Shown in pieces: positions 14,590-19,636 of a stretch of DNA of 19,636 bases. Numbering within the stretch: position 1 is the stretch's first letter; each line of letters opens with the position of its first letter. This DNA comes from an uncultured Lachnospiraceae bacterium (GTDB taxonomy: Bacteria > Bacillota_A > Clostridia > Lachnospirales > Lachnospiraceae). Below the pieces are notes generated by a model. It was not told the origin of the DNA. It did not search any database and was given only the letters and a program-made list of their open reading frames with translations. Location of the stretch: contig CACYDL010000156.1 of assembly GCA_902773195.1 (NCBI GenBank), forward strand, positions 1 to 19,636. Direction: 5' to 3'. A program made the translations under genes and the position numbers.

Positions 14590-15803
14590 AATCCGGCTCC
14601 GTTCAGAACATGGTTTTCTTTGCTCATCGACATGAGCAGCATCAGCATACAGTAGAACAGGGGGGCGGTGATAAAGGAAGAGGAAACCGTCCCGAGCAGG
14701 AGGAACGCGTACAGCGCCATGATCACGACCGCGTTGCAGTCGCACCGCGCCGATCCGAGAAGCACGCTGTTCAGAAAGACCAGGAAGATGACCAGACCCG
14801 CGATGCCTCCGTAGACGAGCAGGGAGAGCACGAAGTTGTGCGGGTTGTTGAGTCCGTGCAGAAGCTCGATGAACTGGGCCCCGTTCAGATACCCCATGCC
14901 TTTCCAGCCGTTCTGTCTGAGGACGTCGAGGGTGTACTCCCAGATCACCGTCCTCCCGGAGATGGTCGGCGTCTTGTGCACCACTCTGAGCATGAACCGG
15001 GTGAACAGCTCGTTGTACCTGAGGTTCAGCACCGTCACCACGATCACCGCGTACAGGATCTCAAAGACAAAGGGCGAATACACCGCGCGCCGGAACCGCC
15101 GGGCGCCCGACGGAACCGCCGAGCGGAAAAACAGGAACAGGTCCAGGAAGAACAGGAACGCGGAGACGGTGATGACCGACGCGGTGCCCCTGCACAGGAC
15201 CGTATCGAGCAGAACAAGTCCCTGCAGGAAAAACAGGGACTTCTTCGTCTTTCCGGATTCCGCCAGCTGCACATAGGCCGCAAAGACCACAAGGGGTATC
15301 GTGATATTCAGCCTGTAGGTCTTGTAGCCCAGAAACCAGTTCTCAGAATAGTTCTCGGACTGGTACAGGCCTCCGGGAAACAGCGCCATCGTGGCCAGAT
15401 CCGTCAGAAGCAGGACGGTCAGAAAAACGATCCACGCCTTCAGGACGCGCAGCGTCTCCTCCTCCGGCCTGACAATGGAAAAATAGAGGACGAGGAAAAA
15501 GGCCGGCGCATATTCATAGAGAAACCGGACGGGGGAATGACCGTTCAGCAGGGTGAGAAACGCCACCCAGAGCGCGTAGATGAGCAGGATGAAGAGCTCC
15601 CTGCGGAACAGCGTGACCCCTCTCGAAAAATAGAAGGCGAACAGTCCCGCGGCGAAGAGCGCCTCGCAGGCCAGCGTGCCGAGCTCATTGCCCGCCACAG
15701 TATGCCCGATGTACGGGACCCGGAAGAAGACCAGGCCGAAGGCCAGCACCATCAGAAGCCGGTCATATGCAATTGTACGCCAGAACCTCTCGGTTATTCT
15801 CAT
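14586..15803 (-). CDS. Wzy-like polysaccharide polymerase / O-antigen ligase family protein
   Basis: Polytopic membrane protein of 405 aa with roughly ten to twelve hydrophobic segments. It would polymerise or ligate repeat units on the outer face of the membrane. The large loop late in the chain has the family pattern: SGRTVIWEYTLDVL, a Gly-rich turn (GWKGMGYLNG), then NNPHNFVLSLLVYGGIAGL, where the HN pair and following glycines match the Wzy_C consensus. In a Wzx/Wzy-type locus of a Gram-positive a polymerase is the more likely role. The start at 15803 has GGGAAGGA upstream and lies 36 bp after the co-polymerase stop. The end overlaps the next gene by four bases. Confidence 0.85.
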   Translation of the reverse strand: MRITERFWRTIAYDRLLMVLAFGLVFFRVPYIGHTVAGNELGTLACEALFAAGLFAFYFSRGVTLFRRELFILLIYALWVAFLTLLNGHSPVRFLYEYAPAFFLVLYFSIVRPEEETLRVLKAWIVFLTVLLLTDLATMALFPGGLYQSENYSENWFLGYKTYRLNITIPLVVFAAYVQLAESGKTKKSLFFLQGLVLLDTVLCRGTASVITVSAFLFFLDLFLFFRSAVPSGARRFRRAVYSPFVFEILYAVIVVTVLNLRYNELFTRFMLRVVHKTPTISGRTVIWEYTLDVLRQNGWKGMGYLNGAQFIELLHGLNNPHNFVLSLLVYGGIAGLVIFLVFLNSVLLGSARCDCNAVVIMALYAFLLLGTVSSSFITAPLFYCMLMLLMSMSKENHVLNGAGL

Positions 15804-15839
15804 GGATAGTCCGTTCCTTCCCGGAGCGCCGGTCCCCTC

Positions 15840-17513
15840 TCATGGCCTGTAATTGGCCGGGCTGTTGTTCACGATCACGCCGCACACCGGGCGGTTCGTG
15901 TTTCTGGCCAGGCTGAGGAAACCATTGACGCCGGCAAAGGTCGATTTGCTTAAGGCCGACAGCACCACGATACCGTCCGCGTCCATCAGATGCTCCAGTT
16001 CCGCGCCTCCCAGGGAGACGCCGCAGCAGAACTCCGTGTCGGGGCAGTCCTTCTTCAGCTCGCCGGTCAGCCTGCCCACAAAAGCGGCCGACGCGGCGTC
16101 CTCCACATCCGACCAGAAGCAGATCTTCCGGAGCGAATTCGTCCCGATAATGCTGGAAAGCTGCATCCGGAGGATTCTCAGCGCCTTCTCCGGGTCTGTC
16201 TCCGTATCCTTCGCGAGGATCGAGACGGCCAGCTTCTCCGCGGGGCTTCGCGGATTCAGGTCCTCGACGCGGATGCGGGCGAGAATCGGGGCGCCTAGAG
16301 CTGCGGCGAGGGATGTTCCCGTCATGATCCTGTCCGAGGAGAGATAGCAGAGGAACCAGACGAGCAGCAGGAATAAAAACAGGACGGCGGCCAGGGCCGG
16401 TGTTTTTTTGACCGCCCGCCGTCTGCTGAAGGTTTCGGGCTTGAACAGCTCCTCGGCCGTCTCCGAGCCGGCTGCCGTGACGTCCGCCCCCTCTCCGGAT
16501 CCGTCCGCCGCTCCGGCGGTTTCCCCCGAGGCGGAGGAAGCGGTTTCGGTCTGGGTCTTCAGCGACTCGCACAGGATATTGAAGTACTCGGTCTCGGAGA
16601 GAGAGAACTTGTCGATCACGTTGTTCATCAGCGTGACGTAGGAGCCGTACACGTTCCGGAGGCTTGTCAGCTCGCTGTCGCTCTTGTGGTAGTAGGCGTT
16701 GGTGAGACCGGTCTCGTAGATGTCGTAGGACGGGCGGATCAGAAGCCTGATGCCGCTCTCCCGGATCCGGACGGCGCAGCGCATCAGCGCGTCCTCGACG
16801 ACCTTGGAAATCTCGTCGCACTCTTCGTCTCCGCTCCCGATGGACATCGCGCAGATAAACGTCGTAAACAGACCGCTTTCGTCCTCTTCCTCCGTCTCGG
16901 CGGTCTCGGTGCCGACTGCCGCCGCCGCGCCGTCCTCTCCCGCGCCGGCAGCGTCCTCCCCCGCGTCATCCGCGTCCTCGCCTCCCACGTCGGAGACGCT
17001 GACGAGATCCCTGGGATTGACGCCGGGCAGGTCCTCGGCAACGATCTGGCGGATCAGCTCGAAATCCTCGTCGCCCAGATATTTCTTGACGAGGAGGGCG
17101 ATCGCCGTCCTGTTGTCCGTCGAAACCCTGTAGATGGTCTGTTTTCTGTGGAGCGCCGCAAGATCCGTCTTGGCGGCCAGCGATTCGCCGTACATGCCGG
17201 AGAAACGGCTGATCGCGTCCTTGTAGACCCTGTAGGCCCGGAAGGCGTCCTGGACCTTCTGTCTCTGAAGATCCGTCAGGCCGAGGATATCCGCTTCCTT
17301 CTGGCTCTCCTGGAGCTCGGCCTCTTCGGCCTTTTCAGCGGCGACCTTCAGCGCCTCGTTCGGGGTGGAAACCCTTCTCTTCTCCAGATAAACGGAGAGC
17401 AGGGCTCCTGCGGCGAGTGAAACCAGCACGGCCAGAAGCAGCAGCTTTCTGCGGAACAGAACGCGGGCGGCAAACGCATGAAGGTTGACATTTTTTTCTA
17501 CGTATTTTTCCAT
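15840..17513 (-). CDS. Wzz/Wzc-like polysaccharide co-polymerase with P-loop-less kinase-like domain
   Basis: Membrane protein of 557 aa with helices at about 23-43 and 369-393 around a long extracytoplasmic region, the layout of chain-length determinants. The cytoplasmic C-terminus (about 394-557) looks like a bacterial tyrosine kinase (CpsD/Wzc) fold. It has ALRILRMQLSSIIG, a strand KICFWSD where the P-loop should follow, DADGIVVL and a closing VCGVIVNN. No Walker A GKT is present: the site reads VEDAASAAF. There is no Tyr cluster at the end. Two acidic low-complexity stretches (about 177-214 and 325-355), rich in Ala, Gly, Glu and Asp, interrupt the extracytoplasmic part. The ATG at 17513 has AGAAGGA upstream. 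A TTG seven codons earlier is less likely. No separate kinase or phosphatase gene is in the window. Confidence 0.82.
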   Translation of the reverse strand: MEKYVEKNVNLHAFAARVLFRRKLLLLAVLVSLAAGALLSVYLEKRRVSTPNEALKVAAEKAEEAELQESQKEADILGLTDLQRQKVQDAFRAYRVYKDAISRFSGMYGESLAAKTDLAALHRKQTIYRVSTDNRTAIALLVKKYLGDEDFELIRQIVAEDLPGVNPRDLVSVSDVGGEDADDAGEDAAGAGEDGAAAAVGTETAETEEEDESGLFTTFICAMSIGSGDEECDEISKVVEDALMRCAVRIRESGIRLLIRPSYDIYETGLTNAYYHKSDSELTSLRNVYGSYVTLMNNVIDKFSLSETEYFNILCESLKTQTETASSASGETAGAADGSGEGADVTAAGSETAEELFKPETFSRRRAVKKTPALAAVLFLFLLLVWFLCYLSSDRIMTGTSLAAALGAPILARIRVEDLNPRSPAEKLAVSILAKDTETDPEKALRILRMQLSSIIGTNSLRKICFWSDVEDAASAAFVGRLTGELKKDCPDTEFCCGVSLGGAELEHLMDADGIVVLSALSKSTFAGVNGFLSLARNTNRPVCGVIVNNSPANYRP

Positions 17514-17533
17514 CGATCCTTCTCTCACTCTCA

Positions 17534-17569
17534 ACAGACCGGCCTGATCTTTTCAGAAGGCCGGTCTGT
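17534..17569. promoter_or_regulatory. Strong hairpin in the leader of the co-polymerase gene
   Basis: ACAGACCGGCCT (17534-17545) and AGGCCGGTCTGT (17558-17569) form a perfect 12-bp stem with a 12-base loop. On the minus strand it is followed by TTGAGAGTGAG and then the ribosome binding site, without a T tract. It sits in the 143-bp gap after the Stealth gene. It could be an attenuator, a processing or stabilising stem, or a weak terminator. Confidence 0.55.
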
Positions 17570-17656
17570 CGATCAAAACCTTCGGAAATATCTGTGCCGG
17601 GAACTCCCCGTCGGAAAACAGCGGCTCAGAAAAGCCCGGCGCTTCCTGCGGGACCA

Positions 17657-18661
17657 TCACAGCTCAAAGGAGGATTTCTCCGGCAGGATGGCCTCCAGGC
17701 TGCCGTTGATCTCCCTCTTCGCTTTATCAAGATCTATGTCGGGAATCATATCGTTGACACAGATCATTTTGGCCTTCTGTTTCCTGATGTACGCGCAGAT
17801 CTCCGCGTTGTTGTCGGTCAGATTGAAGTATTTCCAGAATTTTCTGCTTCTCGGAACGAAATTGCCCCTGCACAGATTCCAGTACCGCATCAGCCAGTGG
17901 TTGAGATCATTCTGCTTCCTGAAACGGTTTCGGGACGTCTGGTCCAGCTTGTCGCCGCACACCTCCCAGAGCTCGGCAAACGTGCTCTTCAGATGGGACG
18001 CCGCGCAGTGGGGATTGACGAAGCCGAGGAAGCAGTTCCACGGAAGAAGCAGCAGCGAGCGGAAAACCCCCGTGCCGTACTTCAGGTTGAAGATTTTCCA
18101 GGGATACTTCCGGACAACCTGGGACTTGTTGAAATGCTCGTTCAGCACATTCAGGTTGCTGAGGTTCGTGAAGGAGATGCCGTAGAGCTCTCCCTTCGGA
18201 AGGATCGGATTGAAAACCATCTCGTCCCTGGGCTGGCCGTTCATGAAGAAATCCTCCGGCTTCACTTCTCCCGTCAGGAAGACGTCGTCGTTAAAGAGGA
18301 CGAACTGCTCCGAAAGCTCCGGGATTCTGTGGAGGTTCAGCTCGATGGGATTGGAGTTGAAGGTGGGCAGATATTCCGCGGGAATATAGTCGGAATGTCT
18401 GACGATCTTCAGCTTGGGATGATCCCGGTTCAGCCATGCGGGGAGATGTCCCCAGGTGATGAAGTAGATATTGTTCACCCAGGGGGCGAATTTCTCCACG
18501 CCCCTGAACCAGTACTGGAGATTGTCCCAGTCCCGGTACCTGTTGTCGCTCGAACCGTAATCCTTATTGACAGGGCTGTATCTGGACTTTTCCTCCAGCC
18601 AGGCAGGATCGCTGCCGTCAACCCACAGCATGACAAAATCTATTTTTGAGGAATCTTTCAT
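17657..18661 (-). CDS. Stealth-family sugar-phosphate transferase
   Basis: Member of the Stealth family, hexose-1-phosphate transferases that link sugars through phosphodiesters in capsules and related glycans. All conserved regions can be seen: CR1 IDFVMLWVDGSDPAW (7-21); CR2 from RYRDWDNLQYWFRGVEKFAP to FVLFNDDVFL (41-129), including WVNNIYFITWG and NSNPIE; CR3 around NPHCAASHLKSTF (216-228) continuing to NDLNHWLMRY; and CR4 ICVNDM (300-305). The 334 aa length is typical of the bacterial form. There is no signal peptide, so it is presumably cytoplasmic. GAGGGGAAG stands eight bases before the ATG. It is the only obvious glycan-assembling transferase in the window. Confidence 0.92.
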   Translation of the reverse strand: MKDSSKIDFVMLWVDGSDPAWLEEKSRYSPVNKDYGSSDNRYRDWDNLQYWFRGVEKFAPWVNNIYFITWGHLPAWLNRDHPKLKIVRHSDYIPAEYLPTFNSNPIELNLHRIPELSEQFVLFNDDVFLTGEVKPEDFFMNGQPRDEMVFNPILPKGELYGISFTNLSNLNVLNEHFNKSQVVRKYPWKIFNLKYGTGVFRSLLLLPWNCFLGFVNPHCAASHLKSTFAELWEVCGDKLDQTSRNRFRKQNDLNHWLMRYWNLCRGNFVPRSRKFWKYFNLTDNNAEICAYIRKQKAKMICVNDMIPDIDLDKAKREINGSLEAILPEKSSFEL

Positions 18662-18722
18662 CGTCCGTTCTTCCCCTCTTCAGGCTTATGTCTGATCCGT
18701 CAAGGACCCGCTTTTCTGCCGC

Positions 18723-19598
18723 TCAGGACAGATACTTCTGTTTTTCCAGCTTTGTAAGGATGCGCTGCGCGAGATCCTCGTGTCCCGCCAGGGTCGTGAG
18801 CGCGCTTCCGCTCACTCCCACGACGCCGAGGTAATGCTCCCTGCCCCAGTACGCGCTCATGATCTCGTCAAACGTGTCCACATCCGTCACGTTGAGCGGA
18901 TGGTTGCAGACGATGATGTAGCGGTCCCGGCTGCTGTAGGTGGAAAGAATCTTCTGCTGCATCTCAATGAGCTCGAAGACGTCTCCTCCCCATCCCCCGT
19001 AATATCCGACGAAGATGACCGGAATCGCCTCGTAGTCGTTTCTCTGAAGGCTGAGACCGGAGACGTCGCCGGTTCCGCTTTCAAACGGGCTGCTCTTTCT
19101 GACCCGGTCCGACTCGGCGTTTCTGTCGACGTACTCCTGTATCTCGGATTCGTCGATCCCCGCGTAATAGAGGTGGGTCAGAGCGCTTCTTGCGTCCAGC
19201 GTGTAGTCCATCACACGGATCTGGTACCCGGCGTCCGACAGCTTCTGTTCAAGAATCGCCGGATAGGCGGTCTGGGGATCGCCTCCGTGGATGGCAAAGC
19301 TGTCGCCCCTGACGCTCAGGACCACGGGGAGCGCGGGCTCCTCCGCGCTGTCAGCGGCCGACAGGGCGGCCGGTTCCTCCGCGGATTCGGGCCCTGAGAG
19401 GAGCTCGTCCCCGAAGTTCTCCGGCAGTTCGCTCTCCGGCATCTCCGCGGCCACCTTGCTGACGGCCCTGTTCAGCGTCCGCTGGGATCTCATCTCCCGG
19501 TTCTTCTCCAGGGAGAAGACCTTGACGAGGGCGGCGATCAGAACCAGATCCAGGACAATTATCAGAAGAGGACGCCATATTCCGCGTTTGTGTTTCAT
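18723..19598 (-). CDS. Membrane-anchored protein with GDS motif, possible SGNH-type esterase or acyltransferase
   Basis: I do not recognise a named family. The 291-aa protein has one N-terminal membrane helix (about 10-30) after a short basic stretch. An acidic, Ser/Glu/Ala-rich stalk follows (about 52-90), then a globular domain outside the cell. That domain opens with PVVLSVRGDSFAIHGG (91-106), where GDS (98-100) resembles block I of SGNH/GDSL hydrolases. A His in GHEDLAQRILTKL (273) is placed like the block V His. Blocks II and III are not clear, since GYYGGWGG replaces the usual GxND. By position in a glycan locus it could add or remove an O-acyl group on the polymer. AGGAG lies ten bases before the ATG at 19598, which overlaps the stop of an upstream gene as ATGA. 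Confidence 0.6.
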   Translation of the reverse strand: MKHKRGIWRPLLIIVLDLVLIAALVKVFSLEKNREMRSQRTLNRAVSKVAAEMPESELPENFGDELLSGPESAEEPAALSAADSAEEPALPVVLSVRGDSFAIHGGDPQTAYPAILEQKLSDAGYQIRVMDYTLDARSALTHLYYAGIDESEIQEYVDRNAESDRVRKSSPFESGTGDVSGLSLQRNDYEAIPVIFVGYYGGWGGDVFELIEMQQKILSTYSSRDRYIIVCNHPLNVTDVDTFDEIMSAYWGREHYLGVVGVSGSALTTLAGHEDLAQRILTKLEKQKYLS

Positions 19599-19636
19599 AT
19601 CTTTTTATCTCCTGCGCCGTTGTAGACAATGTTCAC
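19595..19636 (-). CDS. 3' tail of an upstream gene of the polysaccharide locus (partial)
   Basis: On the minus strand the frame entering at 19636 reads VNIVYNGAGDKKI and stops at TGA 19597-19595, overlapping the next start as ATGA. Overlap of this kind suggests translational coupling and a gene continuing beyond the edge. The 13 residues do not allow an assignment. Confidence 0.4.
   Translation of the reverse strand: MNIVYNGAGDKKI

Noticed and set aside
14610..15809. 399-codon open frame on the plus strand
   Set aside because: It is antisense to the Wzy-like polymerase and its product is a Gln/Glu/Arg/His-rich shadow typical of antisense to membrane proteins.

Overview
The window reads as a chromosomal segment of a GC-rich member of the Bacillota (Clostridia). 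A Lachnospiraceae-like host is my inference. It rests on a CsoR-type copper regulator, strong AGGAGG-type ribosome binding sites, a DUF5688 protein, a Na/Pi cotransporter fused to a PhoU-like domain, and EF-P with a KPGKG loop. Most genes lie on the minus strand. GC richness produces many long antisense open frames, which I treat as shadows.

Left part (1-3616, minus strand): a copper-efflux operon, csoR followed by copA (copA runs off the left edge). It is driven by a near-consensus promoter (TTGACA-17-TATGAT) with one CsoR-type palindrome inside the promoter and a second just after the expected transcription start. Upstream are two tandem 53-bp repeats and then an Sfp-type 4'-phosphopantetheinyl transferase gene.

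Middle part (3617-11494): a plus-strand Na/Pi cotransporter gene converges on a minus-strand tRNA-Ala(CGC), and they share a hairpin terminator. Next come a DUF5688 gene, efp, and a shikimate-pathway cluster. That cluster holds a fused type I 3-dehydroquinate dehydratase/shikimate kinase, a divergent aroE, and a second, degenerate shikimate-kinase-like gene whose 3' end overlaps aroE by 23 bp. A patatin-like lipase gene with a good promoter follows.

Right part (11563-19636, minus strand): a small regulator with a sigma-region-4-like helix-turn-helix, then the downstream end of a surface-polysaccharide locus. In transcription order the locus contains the tail of an unseen gene, a membrane-anchored GDS-motif protein, a Stealth-family sugar-phosphate transferase, a Wzz/Wzc-like co-polymerase whose cytoplasmic domain has lost its P-loop, a Wzy-like polymerase, a polysaccharide pyruvyl transferase and a Wzx-like flippase. 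Together these suggest a Wzx/Wzy-type pathway exporting a phosphodiester-linked, possibly pyruvylated glycan. Most sugar transferases and the initiating enzyme must lie beyond the right edge.

The least expected features are the AroD-AroK fusion next to a degenerate second kinase, the kinase-dead-looking co-polymerase with acidic inserts, and a short GC-rich repeat. That repeat has multiplied across the stop codon of the flippase gene and shares a 16-bp core with another intergenic region.
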